DNA of 64,000 bases from the NCBI GenBank assembly GCA_050951095.1, contig JBMNIQ010000003.1, positions 62,001 to 126,000 on the forward strand. Reading direction: 5' to 3'. The notes beneath the pieces were generated by a model. It was not told where the DNA came from. It made no database searches and saw only the letters and a program-made list of their open reading frames with translations. Below, one piece after another: positions 33,279 to 42,519 of this stretch; positions within the stretch are counted from its first letter, which is position 1; the number at the start of each line of letters is the position of its first letter. The stretch is from UMGS1519 sp050951095. GTDB taxonomy: Bacteria > Actinomycetota > Coriobacteriia > Coriobacteriales > Eggerthellaceae. A program made the translations under genes and the position numbers.

Positions 33279-34283
33279 ATGCGGAGATTTCTGATTCCGT
33301 GCTGCATCGCGGCGCTGTGCGCCTGCCTGTTGGCGGGATGCGCGGCGGAAACGGGATCGACGGCCGGAAGCGGCAGCCAGAGCGCCTCCTGGCTCTCTTC
33401 CGAGCAGACGGGTTCGACCGCATCGTCCGGCGCCGCCGTATCGGACAAGATGTCCTCTTCGCAATCGAAGTCAAGCAATTCCAGCAAGGCCGCCAAGTCT
33501 GCTGTCGGCCGCGGAAAGAGCGTGCCTGCCGCATTGAAGAAGCGCGTGCGCAGCGTGTTGCAGCAGGCGCCCGTGCAGGCGTCGTTCTGCTACGTGGATC
33601 TTGACAGCGGCGCGCAATACAGCGTGGCCGGCGGCAAGCAGATGGTGTCGGCAAGCTCCATTAAGCTGCTTATCTTGGCGGCATTTCTGGATCAGGTGAA
33701 TGCGGGAAAGCTTTCCCTGGACGACACGTACACGTTGAAGGCCGCGGACCTTGTGGGCGGTACGGGAAGCCTGCAGAATCGGGCCGCGGGATCGACGGTC
33801 ACGCTGCGCGAGGTCGCGCGGCTCATGATCACGGAGAGCGACAACGTGGCAGCGAACATCCTCATCGACACCATGGGCAAATCCGCCATCAACAAGGAGG
33901 CGAGCAAGCTCGGCCTTGCCGGGACGCAGCTGAACCGCCGCATGATGCAGAGTAACGGCGTGCAGAACTACATGACGGCCGTCGATGCCGCCCTCATTCT
34001 GAAGGATATCTACCGCGGGAAGCTGGCGAGCGGGGAACTGAGCGCCTTCGCCCTGAAATGCCTTGAGGAACAGACGGACGATCAGGGCTTTCTTGCGGGC
34101 CTTCCGCAAGGGACGTCGTTCGCGCATAAGACGGGCAACCTCTCCTCGCCGGACGTGAGAAACGATGCGGGCATCGTGGAAGGGGACCATCCCTATATAT
34201 TGGTTGCATTCACGGAGGGCTCTTCGGACAGCGCGCTGCAGATGATGAAATCGCTGGCGCAAGCCGTGGAAGAGACGCGCTGA
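33279..34283 (+). CDS. beta-lactamase-fold serine hydrolase lipoprotein without the class A general-base Glu
   Basis: 334 residues. Lipoprotein signal with lipobox LAGC, then a Ser/Thr-rich linker (residues about 22-85). The penicilloyl-serine transferase motifs are present: S126-S-I-K129, S187-D-N and K284-T-G. In class A enzymes the deacylating Glu166 lies three residues before Leu-Asn; here that position is G215 in AGTQLNRR. Deacylation of a beta-lactam is therefore unlikely by the usual route, and a peptidoglycan peptidase or penicillin-binding role is more probable. Start chosen for the signal peptide and the GGGAGAGAAGG site; the upstream extension to 33192 lacks both. Confidence 0.8.
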   Translation: MRRFLIPCCIAALCACLLAGCAAETGSTAGSGSQSASWLSSEQTGSTASSGAAVSDKMSSSQSKSSNSSKAAKSAVGRGKSVPAALKKRVRSVLQQAPVQASFCYVDLDSGAQYSVAGGKQMVSASSIKLLILAAFLDQVNAGKLSLDDTYTLKAADLVGGTGSLQNRAAGSTVTLREVARLMITESDNVAANILIDTMGKSAINKEASKLGLAGTQLNRRMMQSNGVQNYMTAVDAALILKDIYRGKLASGELSAFALKCLEEQTDDQGFLAGLPQGTSFAHKTGNLSSPDVRNDAGIVEGDHPYILVAFTEGSSDSALQMMKSLAQAVEETR

Positions 34284-34527
34284 GCGTGCATTGGCGGGCA
34301 ATCGACGGTCAAAATGCGCTGAATAGCGGGGCGCGCCGGCGTGCAAGCGGGTATCGGCACATTCTTGCGTCTGACGTGGGCATTCTCGATTAGTTTTAAG
34401 GTTATGCCGCTCTGTAAAAAAGTGGTCATTTTGTTATAAGGCAACCGTTCGCAAAAAAATCAGTGACATCTAACAATAGTTCGCATATCCTTAAAACGTT
34501 ATGGAAGCCTAACAGAAGGAGGACGGT

Positions 34528-34740
34528 ATGCCGCTGCTCATGGCCGACTTGGGAGGCACTTATGTCATCCAACGCGCGAACGCACGTAACAATGAGATGC
34601 ATCGTCATCTGGAATCGTTGGGCTTGGTACCCGGCTGCACGGTCCAGGTGGTGTCCAAAAACTCTTCGGGCATCATCTTGAACGTCAAAGAGTCGCGCGT
34701 CGCCTTGTCGCGTGAGCTGGCAGCCAAGGTGCTGGTGTAG
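34528..34740 (+). CDS. feoA: FeoA-domain protein, first copy
   Basis: 70-residue SH3-like FeoA domain, a small cytoplasmic partner of the ferrous-iron transporter FeoB. Core pattern MHRHLESLGLVPGCTVQVV and the C-terminal ALSRELAAKVLV match the family. Ribosome site AGAAGGAGG at 34515-34523. The 244 bases upstream are AT-rich and gene-free and include TTTTAAGG near 34393 and CCTTAAAA near 34490 as an inverted pair; an iron-responsive regulator (Fur or DtxR type) is expected, but no exact box is visible. Confidence 0.9.
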   Translation: MPLLMADLGGTYVIQRANARNNEMHRHLESLGLVPGCTVQVVSKNSSGIILNVKESRVALSRELAAKVLV

Positions 34741-34770
34741 GCACCCTCGCAATCCGGAAAGGAGGAATGG

Positions 34771-34992
34771 ATGAAAACGCTGCGCGATGTGAAGATCGGC
34801 GACACCGTGAAAGTGGTAAAGCTGCACGGAGAAGGGGCAACCCGCCGCCGCATCATGGACATGGGCATCACGAAGAATGCCAAGGTCTACGTTCGCAAAG
34901 TCGCTCCTTTGGGCGATCCCGTCGAAGTGACCGTTCGCGGTTACGAGCTTTCCCTGCGGAAAGAAGACGCTGCCATGGTTGAAGTCGAATAA
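34771..34992 (+). CDS. feoA: FeoA-domain protein, second copy
   Basis: 73 residues, again a complete FeoA domain: LRDVKIGDTVKVVKLHGEG, RRIMDMGITKNAKVYVRKV and SLRKEDAAMVEVE. Starts 30 bases after the first copy with an AAAGGAGG site (34758-34765). The two copies are clearly diverged, so this is an old duplication and not an assembly artefact. Tandem FeoA proteins before feoB occur in other anaerobes and may form a heteromeric regulator of the FeoB G domain. Confidence 0.9.
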   Translation: MKTLRDVKIGDTVKVVKLHGEGATRRRIMDMGITKNAKVYVRKVAPLGDPVEVTVRGYELSLRKEDAAMVEVE

Positions 34993-35143
34993 CAGAGCTC
35001 TTCACTGCCCAGGAGGCAGCGGAGCCCCGCGGCTGCGGCCGCATATTTTTCGCTCTTCAAGTTAGTTTTGATTAATTAATTTTGAGTCGATTAATCCAAT
35101 CTCCGCAAAAGACGCGAGACGAACAAGAGAGGTAAAAGCACGT

Positions 35144-37609
35144 ATGAAAATCGCACTGGCCGGTAATCCCAATTCCGGCAAGACGACGCTCTTCAATACG
35201 CTGACCGGCGCGAACCAGACGGTCGGCAACTGGCCGGGCGTCACGGTGGAGCACAAGGAAGGACGCCTGAAGAAGAACCGCGATATCATCATCACGGACC
35301 TTCCGGGCATCTATTCCCTGTCTCCGTACACACAGGAAGAGGTCGTTGCCCGAAACTACATCCTTGACGAAAGCCCGGATGCCATCATCGACATCGTCGA
35401 CGGCAGCAACCTGGAGCGCAACCTGTACCTGACCACGCAGCTTCTGGAGCTGGGTGTTCCGGTGATCGTTGCCGTGAACATGATGGACGTCGTCCGCAAG
35501 AACGGCGACAAGATCAACGTCGGCGCCCTGGCAGAGAAGCTGGGCACGAAGGTCGTCGAGATCTCCGCCCTGAAGAACGAGGGCATCGACAACCTGGTGA
35601 AGGTCGCCACGTCCGGCGAGCTGGCGCTGCCCCGCGTGCAGACGCAGTTCGGCCCCGAAGTCGAGCATATCCTTGACTGGCTGACGGACACGTACCTGAC
35701 GGATGTGCCCGGCAACCAGAAGCGCTGGTATGCCATCAAGCTGTTCGAGCGCGATGAGAAGGTGCAGCAGAAGCTGGGCCTGGACAAGGCGGCGCTGAAG
35801 GCCATCGACTCGAAGATCACGCAGCTCGAAGACGAGCTGGAAGACGACTCCGAATCCGTGATCACCACGGCGCGTTACGACAACATCGAGGTCATCATCT
35901 CCGCGTGCGCCGTCCGTGCGAACAAGGGCAAGCTGAGCACGTCCGACAAGATCGACCGCGTGGTCACGAGCCGCATTCTGGGCCTGCCCATCTTCATCCT
36001 GGTCATGATCGGCATCTACTACATTTCCATCTCCACCATCGGCACCGCGGCCACGGACTGGGCAAACGACAACCTGTTCGGCGACGGCTGGTACGTGGGC
36101 GACTTCAGCGGCGAGACGTTCGACGCCTGGCAGGACGACCAGGGCACCTATGACGAGGCCTCCGGCGAGGTCGATGCATTCGAATCTGCTGCCGAGGCGA
36201 AGGGCCTGGATCCCGACAGCAGCAACTTCTTAGCGCAGGCGAAGGCGGCCGGCATCACGGGCAGCTACGACTCGTATGATGACGAGACCGGCGAGAACGA
36301 GCAGATCACGGTGACCCCGGCGGTCTACAAGGACGCGCAGAAGACCATGGATGAATTCGGCGAGGACGGACCCGACCCGTATTCGTACGGCGCCTACGTG
36401 CCCGGCGTGCCCACGGCCATCGGCGACGCGCTGAGCAACATCGGCATCGCGGACTGGCTGTACGGCCTGATCGTGGACGGCATCGTTGCCGGCCTGTGCG
36501 CCATGCTGGGCTTCCTGCCGCAGATGTTCGTGCTGTTCATTCTGCTGGCGCTGCTTGAGGGCTGCGGCTACATGTCGCGCGTGGCCTTCGTGCTGGACCG
36601 CATCTTCCGCCGCTTCGGCCTGTCCGGCAAGTCGTTCATCCCCATCCTCATCGGCACCGGCTGCGGCGTGCCCGGCATCATGTCGTCGCGCACCATCGAG
36701 GACGTGAACGACCGCCGCATGACTATCATGACCACCACGTTCATTCCGTGCTCCGCGAAGATCCCAGTCATCGCGCTTATTGCCGCGGCCGTGTTCGGCG
36801 GCACCTGGTGGGTGGCCCCCAGCGCCTACTTCCTGGGCCTGGGCACCATCCTGGCAACCGGCATCATTATGAAGAAGACGCGCTTCTTCGCCGGCGATGC
36901 CTCCCCGTTCGTCATGGAGCTTCCCAGCTACCACATTCCCACGCTGGGCTTCGTTGCCCGCAGCGTGTGGGATAGGCTGTGGGCCTTCATCAAGAAGGCG
37001 TTCACCATCCTGCTGATTGCCACGATCCTGATCTGGTTCCTGTCCAGCTTCGGTGTGGAAGGCGGCGCCTTCGGCATGGTGGAGGATTCGAACAACTCCA
37101 TCCTGGCCGTCATCGGCGGTGCGCTGGCCTGGATCTTCGCCCCGCTGGGATTCGCCGACTGGCGTTCCACCGCGGCCATCCTGACCGGCTTCATGGCGAA
37201 GGAGCAGATCGTCAGCACCATCGGCGTTCTGTACGCCACCCCTACTGTTGGCTGGTACGAGGCCTTCATGGGCAGCTTCACGCTGGCTTCCGGCTACGCG
37301 TTCCTGGCGTTCAACCTGCTGTGCATGCCGTGCTTCGCGGCTGTGTCCACCATCGCCAGCGAGATGCGCGATTCCCGCTGGACGCTGGGCGCCATCGGCT
37401 ACCAGTTCCTGATTGCCTGGTTCGTGGGCTTCTGGATCTTCCAGTTTGCCGGCCTGGCAACGGGCGTGTGCGCCTTCGGCGTGGGCACGGTGGTTGCCGC
37501 GGCAACGTTCGCCGGCTTCCTGTACCTGCTGTTCCGTCCGAACCCGTACAAGAAGGGCCTGAAGAAGGCTCCCGCAAACGCTGCTCTGAGCGAGGGTGCC
37601 GAGGCGTAG
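35144..37609 (+). CDS. feoB: ferrous iron transport protein B
   Basis: Membrane Fe(II) permease with N-terminal GTPase; 821 residues. G motifs: P-loop GNPNSGKTT (from residue 7), G2 in VGNWPGVTVE, G3 DLPG, G4 as NMMD, then a helical GDI-like region and two Gate domains, the first near FLPQMFVLFILLALLEGCGYMS and the GTGCGVPGI cysteine motif. Unusual is the acidic, soluble stretch between the first membrane helix (about residue 300) and the next (about residue 430): some 120 residues rich in Asp and Glu, predicted outside. Upstream, a GC hairpin with ATATTTTT (35029-35050) and GATTAAT/ATTAATC arms (near 35069 and 35089) lie in the 151-bp gap after feoA. Confidence 0.94.
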   Translation: MKIALAGNPNSGKTTLFNTLTGANQTVGNWPGVTVEHKEGRLKKNRDIIITDLPGIYSLSPYTQEEVVARNYILDESPDAIIDIVDGSNLERNLYLTTQLLELGVPVIVAVNMMDVVRKNGDKINVGALAEKLGTKVVEISALKNEGIDNLVKVATSGELALPRVQTQFGPEVEHILDWLTDTYLTDVPGNQKRWYAIKLFERDEKVQQKLGLDKAALKAIDSKITQLEDELEDDSESVITTARYDNIEVIISACAVRANKGKLSTSDKIDRVVTSRILGLPIFILVMIGIYYISISTIGTAATDWANDNLFGDGWYVGDFSGETFDAWQDDQGTYDEASGEVDAFESAAEAKGLDPDSSNFLAQAKAAGITGSYDSYDDETGENEQITVTPAVYKDAQKTMDEFGEDGPDPYSYGAYVPGVPTAIGDALSNIGIADWLYGLIVDGIVAGLCAMLGFLPQMFVLFILLALLEGCGYMSRVAFVLDRIFRRFGLSGKSFIPILIGTGCGVPGIMSSRTIEDVNDRRMTIMTTTFIPCSAKIPVIALIAAAVFGGTWWVAPSAYFLGLGTILATGIIMKKTRFFAGDASPFVMELPSYHIPTLGFVARSVWDRLWAFIKKAFTILLIATILIWFLSSFGVEGGAFGMVEDSNNSILAVIGGALAWIFAPLGFADWRSTAAILTGFMAKEQIVSTIGVLYATPTVGWYEAFMGSFTLASGYAFLAFNLLCMPCFAAVSTIASEMRDSRWTLGAIGYQFLIAWFVGFWIFQFAGLATGVCAFGVGTVVAAATFAGFLYLLFRPNPYKKGLKKAPANAALSEGAEA

Positions 37610-37773
37610 GGATACGTTCCCGCGCGTGCGGATAATCTGTCGGTACTGCGAAAACGGTATGGCGGCGCGTCCTTGGCGGGCGCGCCGTCGCTACACTGGG
37701 CATCGAGTTGAGGGCGGCATCATCTGAAGCCGCGATATCCGACGCCCGCAAGAAAAAGAGAAGGAGGGCTGCC

Positions 37774-38082
37774 ATGGGTAACATCATCGTCGGCGGCATT
37801 CTGATCGCCATCGTGGCGGCAATCATCGCATCCATGGTGCGCAAGCACCGCACGGGCAAGAGCGTCCTGTGCGACAGCTGCGAGGACAGCAGCACATGCA
37901 ACGGCCACTGCGGCCTGACGGACGAGATGCTGGACGACATGCGCCGCGCGCTGGACGAGCACGATGCGCAGCGCGCGGGCCAGAAGCGCGCCCAGGTGCC
38001 TGCGGATGCGGATTCCGCACGCGCGGAAGACGGGCAGGCGCAGCATAGCGCGGCATCCGATTCCCAGAAGAAGTCCGCATAG
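37774..38082 (+). CDS. FeoB-associated Cys-rich membrane protein
   Basis: 102 residues: one N-terminal membrane helix (IVGGILIAIVAAIIASMV), then a short cysteine cluster CDSCEDSSTCNGHC, and a hydrophilic Ala/Glu/Asp-rich tail. This is the arrangement of FeoB-associated Cys-rich proteins, whose cysteines may pass iron or sense redox state. Strong AAGGAGGG site at 37761-37768. The 164-bp gap after feoB holds a GC-rich hairpin near 37663-37695, so it may be partly separated from the feo transcript. Confidence 0.82.
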   Translation: MGNIIVGGILIAIVAAIIASMVRKHRTGKSVLCDSCEDSSTCNGHCGLTDEMLDDMRRALDEHDAQRAGQKRAQVPADADSARAEDGQAQHSAASDSQKKSA

Positions 38083-38156
38083 CGCGAAACTGCGGCGGCC
38101 ATCGTGCAATCGGCTGGTTTTCATGCGAAAAATCGTGGGGAAAGTGCGAAGCCGCG

Positions 38157-38185
38157 TTGACGTTCAAACGCGGCGATTCTACAAT
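38157..38185 (+). promoter_or_regulatory. housekeeping promoter of rplM-rpsI
   Basis: TTGACG (38157-38162), 17-bp spacer, TACAAT (38180-38185): five of six matches in each hexamer. It implies a leader of about 150 bases (38192-38342) before rplM, long enough for ribosomal-protein feedback, but I could not assign a known leader structure to it. Confidence 0.85.
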
Positions 38186-38342
38186 GCAACAGTTGCTTTC
38201 AAAAGCCCCGTAAACGCAGGACCCGAAGGGACGGCAGCCGCGAAGGGAAGTCCAGACCCGACGCAAGCCGTGCTCGGCGTAGGAAACCGGCATCCGGAGG
38301 AACTGCACTTTTGAAACACGCATTTTGCAATGGAGGAAAACT

Positions 38343-38777
38343 GTGAAAACGTATTACGCGAAGCCCGGTGAGGTTGAGCGCGAGTGGCTCCTCATCGATG
38401 CCACCGATCAGGTGCTCGGCCGTGTCGCCGCCAAGGCTGCCATGCTACTGAAGGGCAAGCATAAGCCGCAATACACTCCGCATGTCGACACCGGCGATTT
38501 CGTCATCATCATCAATGCTGACAAGATCAAGGTGACCGGCACGAAGTCCACGAGCAAGGTCTACCACCATCACACCGGCCATGCCGGCGGCCTGAAGTCC
38601 GAGACCTTCGCAGAGGCTATGGCCAAGCATCCCGAGCGCGTTATCGAGCATGCCGTGAAGGGCATGCTGCCGAAGAACACGCTGGGTCGTGCTCAGGGCA
38701 TGAAGCTGAAGGTCTATGCAGGTCCGGATCATCCGCACGCGGCACAGAAGCCCCGTGAGATCAAGATGGGAGAGTAA
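38343..38777 (+). CDS. rplM: 50S ribosomal protein L13
   Basis: 144 residues, normal length. Starts KTYYAKPGEVEREW and carries the family signature around VYHHHTGHAGGLK and KGMLPKNTLGR. The GTG at 38343 is taken as start because TGGAGG (38331-38336) is at correct spacing and homologues begin at this point; the in-frame ATG-like extension to 38325 is less likely. Co-transcribed with rpsI three bases later. Confidence 0.97.
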   Translation: MKTYYAKPGEVEREWLLIDATDQVLGRVAAKAAMLLKGKHKPQYTPHVDTGDFVIIINADKIKVTGTKSTSKVYHHHTGHAGGLKSETFAEAMAKHPERVIEHAVKGMLPKNTLGRAQGMKLKVYAGPDHPHAAQKPREIKMGE

Positions 38778-38780
38778 CCA

Positions 38781-39173
38781 ATGGCAGGTGAAGCTATTTA
38801 TTACGGCACCGGCCGTAGGAAGAACGCCGTTGCTCGCGTTCGCATCGTCCCGGGTACCGGCAAGGTGACCATCAACGGTCGCGACGGCAAGGAGTATTTC
38901 GGCCGCGAGGCTTTGCTCAACTACGCAACCACCCCGTTCAAGGTGACGGACACCGTCGATCAGTTCGACGTGCTGGCCCGTTGCAACGGCGGCGGCATCT
39001 CCGGCCAGGCCGGCGCTCTGCGTCACGGCATCTCCCGCGCTCTGCTGGAGGCCGGTGACTATCGCGCCGAGCTGAAGAAGGCCGGTTATCTGACGCGCGA
39101 CTCCCGTATGGTCGAGCGTAAGAAGTACGGCCTGAAGAAGGCCCGTAAGCGCCCGCAGTTCAGCAAGCGCTAA
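38781..39173 (+). CDS. rpsI: 30S ribosomal protein S9
   Basis: 130 residues, normal length. Diagnostic YYGTGRRKNAVARVRI at the start, GGGISGQAGALRHGISRAL in the middle and the C-terminal KKARKRPQFSKR, whose basic tail reaches toward the P-site tRNA. Three bases after rplM, the conserved bacterial pair. Confidence 0.98.
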   Translation: MAGEAIYYGTGRRKNAVARVRIVPGTGKVTINGRDGKEYFGREALLNYATTPFKVTDTVDQFDVLARCNGGGISGQAGALRHGISRALLEAGDYRAELKKAGYLTRDSRMVERKKYGLKKARKRPQFSKR

Positions 39174-39203
39174 AGCGCATATCGTTTACCAGATTACGCG
39201 TTC

Positions 39204-39240
39204 GGAAACCGCGTCGGCATTCGTGCCGGCGCGGTTTCTT
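39204..39240 (+). terminator. intrinsic terminator after rpsI
   Basis: GAAACCGCG (39205-39213) pairs with CGCGGTTTC (39230-39238) with an inner CGGCA/TGCCG pairing and loop TTCG; followed by TTCG. The next 250 bases, to the promoter at 39492, contain no feature I can support. Confidence 0.85.
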
Positions 39241-39491
39241 CGTATAGGGGGCGCCTTTCCCGTTGCGGCGCAGCACCTCCCGTGCACGGGGAATGCGCCG
39301 GTTGTGGCGGATTCGTGAACGCCTGCGCCCCCGTCATCTCTCGAACAGAATGCGGATTATCGGACGGGCAGATCTCGCGGCGGAATATGCCGTCCGTGGC
39401 AATGCCAACTTTCGATATGTTGTTATATGCAAAACAGAAACAAGCCGTGTGACCTGCGAAAACATGGTATCGGAATCATGAATACCCCCGT

Positions 39492-39520
39492 TTGACGCAG
39501 CGGAGAGGGGCGGGTATAAC
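39492..39520 (+). promoter_or_regulatory. promoter of the leader-peptide/sulfhydrylase unit
   Basis: TTGACG (39492-39497), 17-bp spacer, TATAAC (39515-39520). The expected transcript start near 39527 lies only about 25 bases before a strongly initiated short ORF and about 228 bases before the sulfhydrylase gene. Confidence 0.85.
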
Positions 39521-39550
39521 TCTTTCCCGACGAAGGAGGTAGGAAATACC

Positions 39551-39655
39551 GTGACAGGTTGCAAGAACATACCGGCACTCACGCCGAGCGTTTCATCCAT
39601 CCGGCGAATGCGCCATCTGCGAATGTGCAGCCTCCGAATGCGCTCGTCCTCTTAG
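39551..39655 (+). CDS. putative Met/Cys leader peptide (34 codons)
   Basis: GTG start with AAGGAGGT (39533-39540) ten bases upstream, ending in TAG at 39653-39655. The peptide has Cys at positions 4 and 26 and Met at 20, 25 and 30; the last part is three 5-residue units, RMRHL, RMCSL and RMRSS, encoded by three 15-base units each beginning CGAATG. The stop codon lies in the loop of a hairpin (39644-39663). Position between a good promoter and a homocysteine-forming enzyme gene, plus the codon content, suggests ribosome-mediated control by methionine or cysteine supply. I know of no described family that matches. Too short for family-level evidence, so the call rests on context. Confidence 0.55.
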   Translation: MTGCKNIPALTPSVSSIRRMRHLRMCSLRMRSSS

Positions 39656-39663
39656 GAGGACGA
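39644..39663 (+). promoter_or_regulatory. hairpin overlapping the leader-peptide stop codon
   Basis: TCGTCCTC (39644-39651) pairs perfectly with GAGGACGA (39656-39663); loop TTAG includes the leader stop. No U-tract follows, so it is more likely a switch element than a plain terminator. GC-rich bases 39664-39700 could form a second structure with GGGCGG. Confidence 0.55.
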
Positions 39664-39754
39664 AGCCCGCAGCCCGCGCCCCCAAGCAGCGCCGGGCGGA
39701 AGAGAAACCCGCTTGAGCAGATAACGATTTACCGAATGAGAGGACATACCCATC

Positions 39755-41056
39755 ATGGCATCTTTTGATAACGCACAGTTCGAAACGAAGGCACTCCACA
39801 TCGGCCAGGAGACGGCCGACCCCGCAACGGATTCCCGTGCCGTCCCCATCTATCAGACCACTTCCTATGTATTCCACAGCGCCCAGCACGCGGCCGACCG
39901 CTTCGGCCTGCGCGATGCCGGCAACATCTACGGCCGCCTGACGAACTCCACGCAGGGCGTGTTCGAGGATCGCATCGCCGCCCTGGAAGGCGGCGCGGCC
40001 GGCCTGGCCGTGGCATCCGGCGCCGCCGCCATCACGTACGTCATCCAGGCGCTGGCAAAGGCCGGCGACCATGTGGTGGCCCAGAAGACCATCTACGGCG
40101 GCACCGCGAACCTGCTGGAGCACACGCTGTCCGAGTTCGGCATCCAGACCACCTTCGTGGATGCGCAGAACCTGCAGGAGGTTGAGGGCGCCATCCAGGA
40201 CAACACGAAGCTCGTGTTCATCGAGACGCTGGGCAACCCGAACTCCGATATCCCCGACATCGACGCCATCGCGGACATCGCCCACAAGCACAACACCCCG
40301 CTGGTCATCGACAACACGTTCGGCACGCCGTACCTCATCCGCCCCATCGAGCACGGTGCGGACGTGGTGGTGCACTCCGCCACGAAGTTCATCGGCGGCC
40401 ACGGCACCACGCTGGGCGGCGTGATCGTTGACGGCGGCACGTTCGACTGGGCCGCATCCGGCCGCTACCCGCAGCTGAGCGCGCCGAACGCGTCGTACCA
40501 CGGCGTCTCGTTCGTCGAGGCCGCCGGCCCCGCGGCGCTGGTCACGTACATCCGCGCCATCCTGCTGCGCGACGAGGGCGCCACGCTCAGCCCGTTCAAC
40601 GCGTTCCTGCTGCTGCAGGGCACGGAGACGCTGGCCGTTCGCCTGGATCGCCATATCGAGAACACGAAGAAGGTCGTCGACTACCTGAAGGATCAGCCGC
40701 TGGTGGCGAAGCTGAACCACCCCAGCCTGCCCGATCATCCGAACCATGACCTGTACGAGAAGTACTTCCCGAACGGAGGCGCCTCCATCTTCACGTTCGA
40801 CATCAAGGGCGGCAAGGAAGAGGCCTACACGTTCATCGACGCGCTGGAGCTGTTCTCCGACCTGGCGAACGTGGCTGACGTGAAGTCCCTGGTCGTGCAT
40901 CCGTACGACACCACGCATGCCGAGCTGACGCCCGAGCAGCTGGCAGCGGCGGGCATCTCGCAGTCCACCATCCGCCTGTCCATCGGCATCGAAGCGGCCG
41001 AGGACATCATCGCCGACCTGGAGCGCGGCTTCAAGGCCGTCGCCGCGCTGAAGTAG
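39755..41056 (+). CDS. O-acetylhomoserine sulfhydrylase (second copy)
   Basis: 433-residue Cys/Met-metabolism PLP enzyme making homocysteine from an acyl-homoserine and sulfide. Signatures: IYGRLTNSTQGVFEDRIAALEGG, YGGTANLL, VIDNTFGTPYL and the PLP lysine in VHSATKFIGGHGTTLGG. The 430-residue length and LTNST pattern are those of MetY. It is a distinct subgroup from the copy at 31865 (which has QNPTN), so the two may differ in sulfur source or acyl group. Preceded by the leader peptide and promoter described here and followed by a terminator, then cysK. Confidence 0.92.
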   Translation: MASFDNAQFETKALHIGQETADPATDSRAVPIYQTTSYVFHSAQHAADRFGLRDAGNIYGRLTNSTQGVFEDRIAALEGGAAGLAVASGAAAITYVIQALAKAGDHVVAQKTIYGGTANLLEHTLSEFGIQTTFVDAQNLQEVEGAIQDNTKLVFIETLGNPNSDIPDIDAIADIAHKHNTPLVIDNTFGTPYLIRPIEHGADVVVHSATKFIGGHGTTLGGVIVDGGTFDWAASGRYPQLSAPNASYHGVSFVEAAGPAALVTYIRAILLRDEGATLSPFNAFLLLQGTETLAVRLDRHIENTKKVVDYLKDQPLVAKLNHPSLPDHPNHDLYEKYFPNGGASIFTFDIKGGKEEAYTFIDALELFSDLANVADVKSLVVHPYDTTHAELTPEQLAAAGISQSTIRLSIGIEAAEDIIADLERGFKAVAALK

Positions 41057-41103
41057 CAGCAGCCGGCCGAAACGACGCCGTCGCTTGCAGCGCTGCCGTG
41101 AAC

Positions 41104-41145
41104 GAGAGCCCGGTTCCCATGCAATCGCCAGGGAGCCGGGCTCTC
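41104..41145 (+). terminator. intrinsic terminator after the second sulfhydrylase
   Basis: A 15-bp stem with one G-T pair (41104-41118 with 41131-41145), 12-base loop, followed by TGTATG. Separates the sulfhydrylase from cysK. Confidence 0.8.
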
Positions 41146-41294
41146 TGTATGTCGGCACGTTCGGCAACTTGCCTGCGCCACGCACGGGCAGCAGGCGTGC
41201 GAAACCTCGATACGCCGGTATCGGGCAGGCAGATGCACGCGTGCGAACTGGGAGAACGAACGTATCGGGGCGTTCCGCGCAGCAGGCGGGGCAG

Positions 41295-41324
41295 TTGACG
41301 GGACGCCTGTTCCCGCACTATAAA
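41295..41324 (+). promoter_or_regulatory. cysK promoter and leader stem-loop
   Basis: TTGACG (41295-41300), 18-bp spacer, TATAAA (41319-41324). In the 56-base leader, GGATTG (41336-41341) and CAATCC (41346-41351) close a TTCG tetraloop, a very stable stem. Confidence 0.85.
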
Positions 41325-41386
41325 TACCCCGAGTCGGATTGTTCGCAATCCGCATATCTGACTGACATGCAAAGGAGCTATCCATC

Positions 41387-42316
<930 letters not shown>

Positions 42317-42341
42317 CTGCCCTCACCTCCTGCAGCAACGC

Positions 42342-42376
42342 GGCGGGCATCCGGCATTCCGTGCCGGGTGCCCGCC
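42342..42376 (+). terminator. intrinsic terminator after cysK
   Basis: Fifteen paired bases (42342-42356 with 42362-42376, one G-T pair), loop TTCCG, followed by GTTGTCGTTTC. Confidence 0.85.
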
Positions 42377-42519
42377 GTTGTCGTTTCGGTGTGTGCGGAA
42401 TGTTTCATGCGCCTGGCGTGCGGCAGGTGGGGAAGGGATGCGGCCGCTTCCGGCGGCCTTGGTGTTCGATGCTCTCATAACCGCAGGTGAAAGGCAATTT
42501 TAAGCGGACGCTTCGCCGT

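Noticed and set aside
39263..39481. 72-codon plus-strand frame after rpsI
   Set aside because: Arg-rich start, no ribosome site, and it runs into the promoter region of the leader peptide. Looks like chance.
39521..39755. SAM riboswitch or T-box before the second sulfhydrylase
   Set aside because: Neither the SAM-I core nor a T-box sequence is visible, and the region is better explained by a translated leader ORF with a hairpin.
41234..41299. 21-codon frame with one Cys (starts MHACELGE) upstream of cysK, considered as a second leader peptide
   Set aside because: It ends at the -35 of the cysK promoter, so it would not be on the main cysK transcript, and it has no repeated Cys or Met codons.
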